64,000 nucleotides of DNA from NCBI RefSeq assembly GCF_900113685.1, contig NZ_FOQG01000016.1:34626-98625 (forward strand), in the 5' to 3' direction. The notes under the pieces were generated by a model. That model was not told the DNA's origin, did no database searches, and worked only from the letters and a program-made list of their open reading frames with translations. Source of the DNA: Nocardioides psychrotolerans. GTDB lineage: Bacteria > Actinomycetota > Actinomycetes > Propionibacteriales > Nocardioidaceae. A program made the position numbers and the translations under genes. Positions 24,357-32,506 of the stretch are shown here, piece after piece (position 1 is the stretch's first letter; each line of letters begins with the position of its first letter).

Positions 24357-25304
24357 TCAGCGAGGAGCAGCGTCGTCGGAGGTGACGACCGAGCCGACGT
24401 CGAGCGGGCGGGGGGCGCGCGGGAGCCAGTCGTGGGTGACGTGGTCGACGATGTGGACGCCCTCGGGGGCGTGGATCTCGTGGACGCCGGGCAGGACCGT
24501 GCCCTCCTTGAGCGCGTTGAAGACGGCCCACTCGCGGCGCTTTCGCTTGTTGCGGAAGCTGGTGGCGAACGACGCGGGGTCGGTCCAGTGGGCGAACTCG
24601 TCGCCGTCGAGGTACTTCAGCTCCACGCACAGCCCGAACGGCAGCCCGATCGAGCGCACCGGGTCGGGCGTGGTGCGGACCTCCCACTCGAAGGCCTTAG
24701 TGAACACGAAGTCCGGCCCGATCGGGAAGCCCCACTCCTCGGCGTTGCGCAGCCCGAGGTCGAGGTAGCCGTGGCTCTCCCCGTCGAGGTAGAGGCCGTG
24801 GCGCGGCACCCGGATGATCGACTGGACGTCGCCCACCTGCCAGGCAAGGTCGGCGATCGAGCACTCGCCCTCGGTGGTGAGGACCATGTCGCCGTCCCAC
24901 TTCCACGAGTAGCGGGTGTCGACCTGCGCGAAGCACCAGTTGTAGAAGTAGGACAGGGAGTGCACCGACAGCTCGTGCTGGGCGAGGTGCTCGGCGCCGG
25001 CCCGCGCCACCGAGAACGGGTACGACGCCAGCGTGAGCTTGTCGGGACGCCCGGCGCGGGCGGCGGTCTCGGCCGCGACCTCGGGGGTGCCGTCGGTGGA
25101 GCCGTTGTCGACGACCAGGACGTGGTCCATGGCGCGCAGCAGCGGCGGCAGCACGAACGGCAGCGACGGAGCCTCGTCCTTGACCCGCAGCACGGCGGTG
25201 CTCCCGGCGCGCAGGCCGCCGGAGCGGGTCCAGGGCCAGGTGATGTCGAAGTCGGTGTGGCCCTCGAGGTTCGAGATGCCGGTCGGGCCGGAGTGGGCGG
25301 TCAT
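24357..25304 (-). CDS. Glycosyltransferase family 2 protein
   Basis: This 315-residue cytosolic GT-A type transferase has VLRVKDEAPSLPFVLPPLL, VLVVDNGSTDGTPEVA (nucleotide-sugar site) and YSWKWDGDMVL, where DGD is the DxD metal motif. A long C-terminal part follows without membrane helices. Donor and acceptor are unknown. It lies 8 bp after a sulfotransferase gene, and a second glycosyltransferase is divergent from that, so the trio probably builds a sulfated glycan or glycolipid. The cluster interrupts an otherwise conserved gene order. Confidence 0.85.
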   Translation of the reverse strand: MTAHSGPTGISNLEGHTDFDITWPWTRSGGLRAGSTAVLRVKDEAPSLPFVLPPLLRAMDHVLVVDNGSTDGTPEVAAETAARAGRPDKLTLASYPFSVARAGAEHLAQHELSVHSLSYFYNWCFAQVDTRYSWKWDGDMVLTTEGECSIADLAWQVGDVQSIIRVPRHGLYLDGESHGYLDLGLRNAEEWGFPIGPDFVFTKAFEWEVRTTPDPVRSIGLPFGLCVELKYLDGDEFAHWTDPASFATSFRNKRKRREWAVFNALKEGTVLPGVHEIHAPEGVHIVDHVTHDWLPRAPRPLDVGSVVTSDDAAPR

Positions 25305-25312
25305 CGTCCGAC

Positions 25313-26425
25313 TCAGCGTTCGCGGCCGGCGGCCTTGCGCAGGCCCTTGCGGACCGACGGCGGGATGGCGGCGCGCAGGCCGTGGGGGATCTTGTCGGAC
25401 AGGCCGCCCGGCACGGCGCCGGCCGCGGCGGTCGCCCCGCCATCGGCGGGGCCCGGCCCACCGCCTGGACGCTTGAGCTGCGCACGGACGGTCTGCTCGG
25501 CCGCGACCACCGAGGACGCCGAGATGGCCTCGGCCTCGGCGTAGAGGTCGACGTAGGCCTCGCGCAGCTGGTCGAGCGTGGCGTGCACGTCGGCGGTGTC
25601 GCCGTCGGGCTCGGCGAGCTTGTTGAGCTCACCCCACGTCTCCTCGGTCAGCTCGTGCAGCTTGGGGGGCAGGTTGAGGTCGGCGAGGCTCTGCCCCATC
25701 CGGCGCAGCGACGGGTCGACGAACCGGTGGCCCTCGCGGATCTGCTCGCTGTTGGCGTGCAGGACGCCCTGGAGCTGGAGCTTCTCCCCCACCCACATGG
25801 TGGTCTTGGTCCAGTCGTCGAGCAGGTCGGCGTAGCGGACGAACACGCGGCCGCCGTCGGCCACGGACTCGCGGGTGGCCCGCTCGGTGTGCAGGAGCAT
25901 GTTGAGCCAGGAGGCCGCGAGGTGGGCCGAGCCGAGACGGTTGGCGTAGTACTTCTGCTTGCTGCCCACGACCTCGGCCGGCGGGCGCAGCATCGTGGCG
26001 AACACGGGGGTCGCGCCGTTGCGGATCGCGGCGACGCGCCACAGGGAGAGGAACCAGCTCAGGCGGGGGTCCTTGACGACCAGCTCGCGGCTGACGTCGA
26101 GGTGCTCGCCCAGCCAGGTGGCGGTCTTGATCCGCTCCTGCTCACGCGTGGAGATCCGGCCGGTCTCGAACCACGCCTCTGGGCGCGCGTCGCTCACCTG
26201 GACCAGCGCGGCCTTGAGCAGCCGGTCGTGGTGGTCCACGACCCAACGCGGCTCGCCGAACCCCTTGGGGTTGGTCTCGTCGGCGGCGACCTCCGGCTGC
26301 GGCACGTGCAGGCCCAGGATCGACATCAGCCCGGCCATCGTGCTGGTGCCGCTGCGTCCGGCGCCGGCGACGAAGAGCACCTTGGGGGGATAGTCGTCGG
26401 GGGTCACGTCAGTGGGGTCGCTCAC
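25313..26425 (-). CDS. Sulfotransferase family protein
   Basis: This 370-residue PAPS-dependent sulfotransferase has the 5'-phosphosulfate loop VLFVAGAGRSGTSTMAGLM near the N-terminus and a 3'-phosphate-binding region around TMLRPPAEVVGSKQKYY. The C-terminus ends in a basic, amphipathic tail (IPHGLRAAIPPSVRKGLRKA) after a Pro/Gly/Ala linker, perhaps for membrane association. The GTG at 26425 is chosen because TAGGCT lies 8 nt upstream and the next gene diverges 30 bp away. It is the key enzyme of the surface-glycan trio; the acceptor is unknown. Confidence 0.85.
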   Translation of the reverse strand: MSDPTDVTPDDYPPKVLFVAGAGRSGTSTMAGLMSILGLHVPQPEVAADETNPKGFGEPRWVVDHHDRLLKAALVQVSDARPEAWFETGRISTREQERIKTATWLGEHLDVSRELVVKDPRLSWFLSLWRVAAIRNGATPVFATMLRPPAEVVGSKQKYYANRLGSAHLAASWLNMLLHTERATRESVADGGRVFVRYADLLDDWTKTTMWVGEKLQLQGVLHANSEQIREGHRFVDPSLRRMGQSLADLNLPPKLHELTEETWGELNKLAEPDGDTADVHATLDQLREAYVDLYAEAEAISASSVVAAEQTVRAQLKRPGGGPGPADGGATAAAGAVPGGLSDKIPHGLRAAIPPSVRKGLRKAAGRER

Positions 26426-26433
26426 GAGCCCGC

Positions 26434-26449
26434 AGCCTATCGGTAGCGT
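26434..26449. promoter_or_regulatory. Back-to-back leaderless promoters, sulfotransferase and glycosyltransferase
   Basis: TAGGCT on the minus strand (26434-26439, 8 nt before GTG 26425) and TAGCGT on the plus strand (26444-26449, 6 nt before ATG 26456) are separated by only 4 bp. The two divergent genes must compete for, or share, RNA polymerase and any regulator. Confidence 0.5.
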
Positions 26450-26455
26450 GCGGGC

Positions 26456-27583
26456 ATGAAGTTCGGGCGCCGTGCCGCGCCGCGGGTCAGTGTCGTCGTT
26501 CCGGTCTACGACGTCGAGGACTACGTCGAGGAGTGTCTCGAGAGCATCCTCGCCCAGGAGGGCGTCGACCTCGAGGTGATCGTCGTCGACGACGGCTCGA
26601 CGGACGCCTCCGCGGCCCGGGTCGAGCGCTTCGCCTCCCCCGACGGCCCGGTCCGCCTCGTGCGCACCGCCAACCACGGCCTGGGGGCTGCGCGCAACGA
26701 GGGGGTGCGGCACGCGACGGGCGACTACCTGACCTTCGCGGACTCCGACGACGTCGTCCCGCCGGGGTCGTACGACGTGCTGCTGCGGCAGCTGCGTCGC
26801 ACCGGGTGCGACTTCGTCACCGGCTCGATCGTGCGGTGGGAGACCGGGCCGCCCGACGACGGCGGCGACCGGCTGACCCCGCTCCCCTGGATGCGCCGCC
26901 TGCACCGCTCCCGCGCAGCGCTGATGATCGACCAGCAGCCGGAGGTCCTGGGTGACGTCTTCGCCTGGAACAAGATGTTCCGCCGCGACTTCTGGGACGG
27001 CGCGGGGCTCTCGTGGCCCGAGGGCGTCCGCTACGAGGACCAGCCGACCACGACCGAGGCCTACCTGCGCGCCCGGCTGTTCGGGATCGTGCCGGACGTC
27101 GTCTACCACTGGCGGATCCGCGGCGACGGCAGCTCGATCACCCAGCAGCGCTCGTCGCTGCAGGACCTCGAGGACCGGTGGACCACCAAGCGGATGGCGC
27201 TGGCCAGCGTCACGTCGTACGGCGCCGCGAAGGTCGAGCAGGTCTTCCGCGACAAGGTGTTGGCCGGCGACCTGCACCGCTACTTCGTGGAGATCCCGGG
27301 GTGCGACGACGCCTGGTGGGCGCTGCTCGTGGCGGGCGTGCAGGAGCTGTGGGGCGAGCGGTCGCTCACCCACAGCGGGCTGACGCCGGCGTTCCGGCTG
27401 GTCGGCTGGCTGGTGGAGCAGGACCGGCGCGAGGACGCCGCGGCGGTCGTGACGCACGTCGTCGGCCTGGGACGGCCGCTCGAGCGGGTGCCCACGTCGC
27501 GCGGACCGCGGATCGACGTACCGGTGATCGACCTGCGCACCGTGGCTGCCGAGGCCGTGCTGCTGCGCAACGACGAGCATTGA
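26456..27583 (+). CDS. Glycosyltransferase family 2 protein
   Basis: This 375-residue transferase begins with the GT2 core VSVVVPVYDVEDYVEECLES and LEVIVVDDGSTDASAARVE, followed by NHGLGAARNEGVRHATGDYL and TFADSDDVVPPGSY, where DSDD is the metal-binding DxD. The C-terminal domain resembles CDP-glycerol or teichoic-acid-type GT2 proteins (KMFRRDFWDGAGLSWPEGVRYEDQPT), so teichoic-acid-like or capsule glycan synthesis is plausible. It is divergent from the sulfotransferase gene and ends at a shared hairpin terminator. Confidence 0.87.
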   Translation: MKFGRRAAPRVSVVVPVYDVEDYVEECLESILAQEGVDLEVIVVDDGSTDASAARVERFASPDGPVRLVRTANHGLGAARNEGVRHATGDYLTFADSDDVVPPGSYDVLLRQLRRTGCDFVTGSIVRWETGPPDDGGDRLTPLPWMRRLHRSRAALMIDQQPEVLGDVFAWNKMFRRDFWDGAGLSWPEGVRYEDQPTTTEAYLRARLFGIVPDVVYHWRIRGDGSSITQQRSSLQDLEDRWTTKRMALASVTSYGAAKVEQVFRDKVLAGDLHRYFVEIPGCDDAWWALLVAGVQELWGERSLTHSGLTPAFRLVGWLVEQDRREDAAAVVTHVVGLGRPLERVPTSRGPRIDVPVIDLRTVAAEAVLLRNDEH

Positions 27584-27620
27584 TCGACGATCGGCACCGA
27601 TCGGCACCGATCGACGACGA
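27584..27620 (+). repeat. Short tandem repeat GATCGGCACC
   Basis: Two direct copies of GATCGGCACC with flanking half-copies (ATCGACGA) lie immediately after the glycosyltransferase stop and before the hairpin terminator. No function is evident. Confidence 0.5.
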
Positions 27621-27642
27621 GCGCTGGGCTGAGGCCCAGCGC
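27621..27642. terminator. Bidirectional hairpin terminator
   Basis: A perfect 9-bp stem GCGCTGGGC/GCCCAGCGC with a TGAG loop lies between the convergent 3' ends of the glycosyltransferase (+) and the osmoprotectant-binding protein (-). Confidence 0.8.
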
Positions 27643-27663
27643 CCGTCGTGCCTGGTCAGCGGG

Positions 27664-28611
27664 TCAGAGCAGGCCCTCGTCGGTCAGGAACTGCTGGGCG
27701 ACGTCCTCGACGGTCTCGCGGTCGACGGTGACCTGGAGCAGGAGCGCGCCCAAGGTGTCGTTGTCGAGGACCTCCATGAGGCCGTTGAGGGTGTCCTCGA
27801 CGTCGGGGTGCTCGGCGAGGAACTCCTCGGTGACGGCGGGGACGAGGTTCTGGGCGGGCTGGATGCCGCGGTCGTCCTCGAGCAGGACCAGGCCCTGGGC
27901 CTCGAGGCTGCCGTCGAAGGTGCCGGTCTGGCCGAGCTGCGACTCACCGTCGATGACCGACTGGTAGGTCTGCGGGGAGGCGTAGCCGAGCGGCAGGAGG
28001 GTGACGTCCATGCCGTAGACCTCGGTCAGGCCGGCCTCGCAGTCGGCGCGGCCCTTGCAGTCGGGGGCGGCGGCCAGGGTGACGGCTTGTCCCTCGAGGT
28101 CGGAGAGCGCGGTGACGCCCTCGGCGTCGGAGAACTCCTGGGTGACGAAGTAGGCGTTCTGCGAGCTGGCCCCGGAGGTCTCGAGGAGGGCAATCCCCTT
28201 CTCCTCGAGGAGCGGCGCCATCGCGTCGATGGTCTCCTGGGTGTCGGAGGTGCTGACCGCGGCCGCACCCTCGCCGTTGATCTCGATGTTGAGCTCGTCG
28301 CCGAGACCGGCGAGGTATTCGGGCACGATGTCCACGGTGCCGGGGAACTCACCGAGGTAGGCGCCGCGGGTGTCGACCAGCCGGGTCTCGACCTCGTAGC
28401 CGGTGTCCTCGAGGAGCGCGGCGTACATCGCGGTGATCAGCGCGGCCTCGTCGAAGCTCTGGCTGGCGAGGGTGACCTGGCCGCCGGTGGAGCCGCCGGA
28501 GCCGGCGCCGCCGCCGGTCTCCTCCTCGGCAAGGTCGTCCCCGGCGCAGGCCGTGGCGAGGGAGAGGACGCCGAGCGTGAGGGCGGCGGCCAGAGGTCGT
28601 CGAAGCATCAT
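27664..28611 (-). CDS. Osmoprotectant ABC transporter substrate-binding lipoprotein (ProX/OpuCC type)
   Basis: This 315-residue lipoprotein has a signal peptide (LRRPLAAALTLGVLSLATAC) with lipobox LATAC, followed by an acidic/Gly-rich spacer and the quaternary-amine binding domain (VTLASQSFDEAALITAMYAA, TVDIVPEYLAG, ESQLGQTGTFDG). It should capture glycine betaine, choline or a similar compatible solute. It is transcribed with the two permease genes upstream, after a 72-bp gap; AGAAGG lies 9 nt before the start. Identification as osmoprotectant rather than another amine rests on family context only. Confidence 0.88.
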   Translation of the reverse strand: MMLRRPLAAALTLGVLSLATACAGDDLAEEETGGGAGSGGSTGGQVTLASQSFDEAALITAMYAALLEDTGYEVETRLVDTRGAYLGEFPGTVDIVPEYLAGLGDELNIEINGEGAAAVSTSDTQETIDAMAPLLEEKGIALLETSGASSQNAYFVTQEFSDAEGVTALSDLEGQAVTLAAAPDCKGRADCEAGLTEVYGMDVTLLPLGYASPQTYQSVIDGESQLGQTGTFDGSLEAQGLVLLEDDRGIQPAQNLVPAVTEEFLAEHPDVEDTLNGLMEVLDNDTLGALLLQVTVDRETVEDVAQQFLTDEGLL

Positions 28612-28683
28612 GGTTGGAAACCTTCTGTGTCCCGTGGCCCAGCCACGCGTGTCCGGTGGAGCGAGCGCGGAGGCGTCCGGCGC

Positions 28684-29448
28684 TCAGCGCCCGACTGCTT
28701 CGGTCGCCTCCGACAGGGTAGACGGGAGAACCGACTCCTCCTCGTCACGATCGCGTGACGATCCGCGCGGGACCGGGTCGAGCGCCCGCTGGACCAGCGC
28801 CGCGAGGAGCTCGAGGACCAGCGCCACGGCCGCCACGACCACGGCCCCGGCGATGCCCTGGCTGTAGCGGTCACGGGCGAAGCCCTCGGTGATGATCCGG
28901 CCAAGGCCAGGCCCCGCGACGAGGGCCGCGATGGTCGCGGTCGCCCAGACCTGGACGAGCGCCAGGCGGATCCCCGACATCACCAGTGGCAGGGCGAGCG
29001 GCAGCTCGACCTTGCGGAAGCGCTGCCAGCCCGACATCCCCATGCCGTCGGCGGCCTGGACGATGTCGGGCGGTACCTCGCGCATGGCGATGTAGGCGTT
29101 GGTGATCAGCGGCGGCAGCGCGAAGACACCGAGCGCGATCAGGGTGGCCAGTCCGGCGCGGCCGTAGGGGCCGAGGGTGTCGGAGCCCGGCCAGTCGGCC
29201 GTCACGAGGACGGCGAGGATCGCGAAGGTCGGGATCGCGCGGCCGACGTTAGAGATGTTGATGGCCAGGAACCCACCGCGGCCGAGGTGGCCGAGCCACA
29301 GGGCGATCGGGAGGCCGATCGCCATGGCGAGGCCCAGCGCGGTGACGGTCAGCAGCAGCTGCTCGACCAGGCGGGCCAGCAGACCGCCGGGGCCGCTCCA
29401 GCTGGAGCCGTCGAGGAGGTAGGACCAGGTGTCCGCGAAGAGCTTCAC
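28684..29448 (-). CDS. Osmoprotectant ABC transporter permease (ProW/OpuC type), subunit 2
   Basis: This 254-residue membrane protein has about six helices and the EAA-type loop (ADGMGMSGWQRFRKVELPLALPLVMSGI) that contacts the ATPase. The segment INISNVGRAIPTFAILAVLV is typical of OpuCB/OpuCD permeases. The GTG start at 29448 overlaps the stop of permease 1 (GTGA). A charged C-terminal tail (RDRDEEESV) is cytosolic. With the sister permease it forms the heterodimeric channel. Confidence 0.88.
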   Translation of the reverse strand: MKLFADTWSYLLDGSSWSGPGGLLARLVEQLLLTVTALGLAMAIGLPIALWLGHLGRGGFLAINISNVGRAIPTFAILAVLVTADWPGSDTLGPYGRAGLATLIALGVFALPPLITNAYIAMREVPPDIVQAADGMGMSGWQRFRKVELPLALPLVMSGIRLALVQVWATATIAALVAGPGLGRIITEGFARDRYSQGIAGAVVVAAVALVLELLAALVQRALDPVPRGSSRDRDEEESVLPSTLSEATEAVGR

Positions 29449-30164
29449 GCGCGCACCCCCCTCGTCCAGGGCGTCAGGATCCGCTGCCCCACTACCAGCA
29501 GCACGTCGAGGAGCACCGCGAGCACGACGCAGAGCACGGCCGCGGTCACGAGCTCGGCACGGAAGTCGCGCTGGACGCCGTGCGAGATCAGGTTGCCCAG
29601 TCCCCCGAAGGCCACCAGCGTGCCGACCGTCGTCAGCGCCACCGTCGAGACCGTGGCGACGCGTAGCCCGGCCATGATCACCGGCAGCGCCAGCGGCAGC
29701 TCGACCTTCATCAGCAGCTTGCCGGGGCCGTAGCCCAGGCCGGTCGCCGACTCGCGCACGTCCTCGGAGACCGAGCGCAGGCCGTCGAGCATCGCGCGCA
29801 CCAGGATCGTCAGCGCGTAGAGGCCCAGCCCCAGGACGACCGTCGTGGCCGAGAGCCCCGTGAACGGCACCAGCAGCGGGAAGAGCGCCAGGGACGGGAT
29901 CGTGTAGAGACCGGTGCTGAAGCCCAGGACCGCTGCCTCGAGCCGAGGGACGCGACGAGCCAGCAGGGCGAGCGGGACGGCTACCACGAGGCCGAACAGC
30001 ACCGCGGCCACCGTGATCTGGAGGTGCTGCACGGTGGCGTCGATGATCTCGCCGGAGCGGTCCTCGACGTACTGGTAGCACCACCACTCGTTGACCACAG
30101 CGCTGTAGCAGCTCGGCTCGGCGGCCACCGGCGGCGTCACGGTCGCGAGTAGGGTCACGCGCAT
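29445..30164 (-). CDS. Osmoprotectant ABC transporter permease (ProW/OpuC type), subunit 1
   Basis: This 239-residue membrane protein has the EAA loop ATGLGYGPGKLLMKVELPLALPVIMAGLR and the GLYTIPSLALFPLLVPFTG motif of OpuC permeases. The N-terminal part (CYSAVVNEWWCYQYVEDRSG) faces outward before helix 1. The ATG at 30164 shares the CATG palindrome with the start of the divergent ATPase gene, so there is no intergenic DNA at all. A GTG at 30158 with TACCGT 8 nt upstream is an alternative leaderless start. Confidence 0.85.
   Translation of the reverse strand: MRVTLLATVTPPVAAEPSCYSAVVNEWWCYQYVEDRSGEIIDATVQHLQITVAAVLFGLVVAVPLALLARRVPRLEAAVLGFSTGLYTIPSLALFPLLVPFTGLSATTVVLGLGLYALTILVRAMLDGLRSVSEDVRESATGLGYGPGKLLMKVELPLALPVIMAGLRVATVSTVALTTVGTLVAFGGLGNLISHGVQRDFRAELVTAAVLCVVLAVLLDVLLVVGQRILTPWTRGVRA
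30150..30155 (+). promoter_or_regulatory. Leaderless -10 for the osmoprotectant ATPase, inside the divergent permease
   Basis: TAGGGT lies 7 nt before the ATG at 30163, within the first codons of the oppositely oriented permease gene. Confidence 0.5.
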
Positions 30165-31170
30165 GGACGGTACCGCCTCCCCGGCTCCGGACGCCGACTC
30201 CGCACCGATGATCCGCCTGTCCGGCGTGGGCAAGACCTACGACGACGGCACCGTCGCGGTGCACGAGCTCGACCTGGAGGTACGCCGCGGCGAGCTGGTC
30301 TGCCTCGTCGGCCCCTCGGGCTGCGGCAAGTCGACGACGCTGAAGATGATCAACCGGCTGATCGAGCCCACGGTCGGCACCATCGAGATCGACGGCGTCG
30401 ACGTCACCCGCCAGGACCCGGTGCTGCTGCGCCGCGGCATCGGCTACGTGATCCAGCAGGTCGGGCTCTTCCCGCACCAGAAGATCACCGCCAACGTCAT
30501 GACGGTCCCCCTGCTCTACGGCGAGTCGAAGGCGACGGCGCGCGAGCGGGCACACCACCTGCTGGACCTCGTCGGCCTCGACCCCTCGACGTACGGCGAC
30601 CGCTATCCGCATCAGCTCTCCGGTGGCCAGCGTCAGCGGGTCGGTGTCGCCCGCGCGCTCGCCGCGGACCCGCCGGTGCTGTTGATGGACGAGCCGTTCG
30701 GCGCCGTCGACCCGATCGTGCGCGTGCACTTGCAGGACGAGTTCCTGCGCCTCCAGCGCGAGCTCGGCAAGAGCGTGGTGCTGGTGACCCACGACATCGA
30801 CGAGGCCGTGCGCATGGGTGACCGGGTCGCGGTGTTCGCGGCCGGTGGCCGGCTCGCGCAGTACGCCACGCCTGCCGACCTGCTCGGGCGTCCTGCCGAC
30901 GACTTCGTGGCCGACTTCGTGGGCGCCGAGCGGGGCCTGCGACGACTGACGGTCACACCCATCGACCGGGCCCAGCTCGAGCCGCTGGAGGGGGTCAGTG
31001 CCGGCTCCCTCGGCGCCGCGATCGACCTCGACAGCACCCTCGAGGAGGCGCTCGCGGTCATGCTGCGCGATGACAAGCCGATGGTCGGCGTCAAGGACGG
31101 CGTGCGCTTCGTCGGCGTCCTCACGCCCAACGGGGTGCACCGGGCGCTCCGGGCCTCCCTGCGCGACTGA
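30163..31170 (+). CDS. Osmoprotectant ABC transporter ATP-binding protein (ProV/OpuCA type)
   Basis: This 335-residue ATPase has Walker A GPSGCGKST, signature LSGGQRQRVGVARAL, Walker B VLLMDEPFGAVDP, switch THDIDEAVRMGD and the OpuCA-like FPHQKITANV Q-loop region. A single partial regulatory region follows the ATPase domain (about residues 270-335), shorter than a full tandem CBS pair. It is divergent from its permease/binding-protein operon, an unusual split; all four parts of one transporter are nevertheless present. The start at 30163 is favoured by the upstream TAGGGT; a second Met is at codon 16. Confidence 0.9.
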   Translation: MDGTASPAPDADSAPMIRLSGVGKTYDDGTVAVHELDLEVRRGELVCLVGPSGCGKSTTLKMINRLIEPTVGTIEIDGVDVTRQDPVLLRRGIGYVIQQVGLFPHQKITANVMTVPLLYGESKATARERAHHLLDLVGLDPSTYGDRYPHQLSGGQRQRVGVARALAADPPVLLMDEPFGAVDPIVRVHLQDEFLRLQRELGKSVVLVTHDIDEAVRMGDRVAVFAAGGRLAQYATPADLLGRPADDFVADFVGAERGLRRLTVTPIDRAQLEPLEGVSAGSLGAAIDLDSTLEEALAVMLRDDKPMVGVKDGVRFVGVLTPNGVHRALRASLRD

Positions 31171-31182
31171 CCCGCACTGCCA

Positions 31183-31257
31183 AGTCGGCGCGATGTCGCA
31201 CGACGGGCAGGCAACAGTGCACCCACTCGCGCTCAGGACTGCAACATCGCGCCGACT
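31183..31257. repeat. Inverted pair of the 24-bp repeat family
   Basis: AGTCGGCGCGATGTCGCA (31183-31200) and its near-exact reverse complement (31240-31257) enclose 39 bp. The pair fills the gap between the convergent ends of the ATPase (+) and the GNAT gene (-), and could form a large bidirectional terminator hairpin. A 13-bp direct repeat ACTCGCGCTCAGG (31225-31237 and 31255-31267) overlaps the right arm. Confidence 0.8.
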
Positions 31258-31262
31258 CGCGC

Positions 31263-32351
31263 TCAGGCCTCGACCGTCACCTCCCGGTGCCAGGACTGGG
31301 TGACGTACTTGGTCTTCCAGCCCATCGCCACGTAGAGCCCGTCGGCGCCGGTCGAGGAGTCGGCGTCGACCTCGAGGCCGACGCGGTCACGGTCACGGGA
31401 GGCGGCATCGGCAATGATCGTGTGGAGCAGACCCTTGGCGACACCGCGACCGCGCGCGGTCTCGAGCACACCGAGGTAGGAGACGTAAGAGCCGTCCGGG
31501 CCACCGGAGGCCTCAGAGACGGTGCCGATCAGCGCACCGACTGCGGTGGCGCCGTTGCCGTCGCCGAGGTCGACCTCGGCAAGCCACCAGTGGTCCCAGC
31601 GGTGGCCGGGGTCCTCGCGCAGCCGGTGGAGGAACTCCTCGAAGGTCTCCTCCCACGAGTTGAAGTGGTCGACGAAGGCGCCTTCCAGCACGTCGTGGAC
31701 GCCGCGCAGGTCGTCGTCGTCAGGCATGCCGTCACCGGCTCGTCGTACGGTCCGGAAGCGGGCCTTGTCGGTCTCCCACAGCTCTGTGGACGGCACCAGG
31801 TCGGCCTCGGCGGGGGTGACCGGCCGGCTCATCTGCCACCAGGTGCGGACCTTCGAGAAACCGGCAGCGGCGAGCCACCGGTGCTGGCGGTCGTCGTCGG
31901 CGAAGGCGCCGGTGTCGATCTGCTGTACGTCGAGCCCGCGGGCGCCGCCGACGGCCTGGGCCTGCCCGACTGCCCACTCCACGAGGACGTCGGAGCACGA
32001 ACGACCCAGTCCCTCGGGGAGCTCGCGGGAGACGATGTGCAGGAAGAGCATCCGACCGCCGGCGCGGTCGTGCACGCTGCCCCAAGCCTGGATGGTGCCG
32101 TCGCGGTCGCGGACGACGACGTTCTCGCGGGTGCGCAGCCCTGCCTCGGAGACCTCCACGAGCACGTCGTCGACGCCGGAGGCGGCCCAGCCACGCCCGG
32201 AGCGCTCGTGGTCACGCAGCAGCTGCGTCAGCCTGGCCAGCGTGAAGCGGTCGGAGGGGTCGGGGGCCTCGATGAGCCAGCCGGAGGGGAGGCCGGGCTC
32301 GCCGACGATCTCGTCGGGGTCGCTCTCGAAACGGGACTCATCAGTGCTCAC
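31263..32351 (-). CDS. GNAT family N-acetyltransferase with two GNAT-like domains
   Basis: This 362-residue protein has an N-terminal degenerate GNAT domain (GWASGVDDVLVE-type region, about residues 30-190) and a C-terminal intact one with the acetyl-CoA site YLGVLETARGRGVAKGLLHTI. The double-GNAT layout is like mycothiol synthase MshD, but the similarity I can see is general, and the substrate is unknown. The GTG at 32351 follows GGGACAATGG at leaderless spacing (GACAAT, 8 nt). It is followed by an inverted repeat pair shared with the convergent ATPase gene. Confidence 0.83.
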   Translation of the reverse strand: MSTDESRFESDPDEIVGEPGLPSGWLIEAPDPSDRFTLARLTQLLRDHERSGRGWAASGVDDVLVEVSEAGLRTRENVVVRDRDGTIQAWGSVHDRAGGRMLFLHIVSRELPEGLGRSCSDVLVEWAVGQAQAVGGARGLDVQQIDTGAFADDDRQHRWLAAAGFSKVRTWWQMSRPVTPAEADLVPSTELWETDKARFRTVRRAGDGMPDDDDLRGVHDVLEGAFVDHFNSWEETFEEFLHRLREDPGHRWDHWWLAEVDLGDGNGATAVGALIGTVSEASGGPDGSYVSYLGVLETARGRGVAKGLLHTIIADAASRDRDRVGLEVDADSSTGADGLYVAMGWKTKYVTQSWHREVTVEA

Positions 32352-32464
32352 GAGGAGCCATTGTCCCCGACCCGGTCGCACCACGTGTTGCCGACCGGGG
32401 TGCGGCGGCCGACGGCGGCATGTGACAACGGCCCGTGGCGACGACCCGGCGGGGCCGTGGTCGG

Positions 32465-32500
32465 CTGACGTGGCTTGCGTGGTTGACGTGGCTTGCGTGG
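32465..32500 (+). repeat. 18-bp tandem repeat (two copies)
   Basis: TGACGTGGCTTGCGTGG occurs twice in direct tandem with a period of 18 bp, followed by a decayed CTCGCGT fragment. It lies just downstream of the coiled-coil protein gene (stop at 32507) in a 155-bp gap that otherwise contains nothing I recognise. Confidence 0.7.
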
Positions 32501-32506
32501 CTCGCG

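Noticed and set aside
31263..32351. Mycothiol synthase mshD
   Set aside because: The double-GNAT layout is similar, but I cannot see MshD-specific residues, and the gene context does not involve thiol metabolism.
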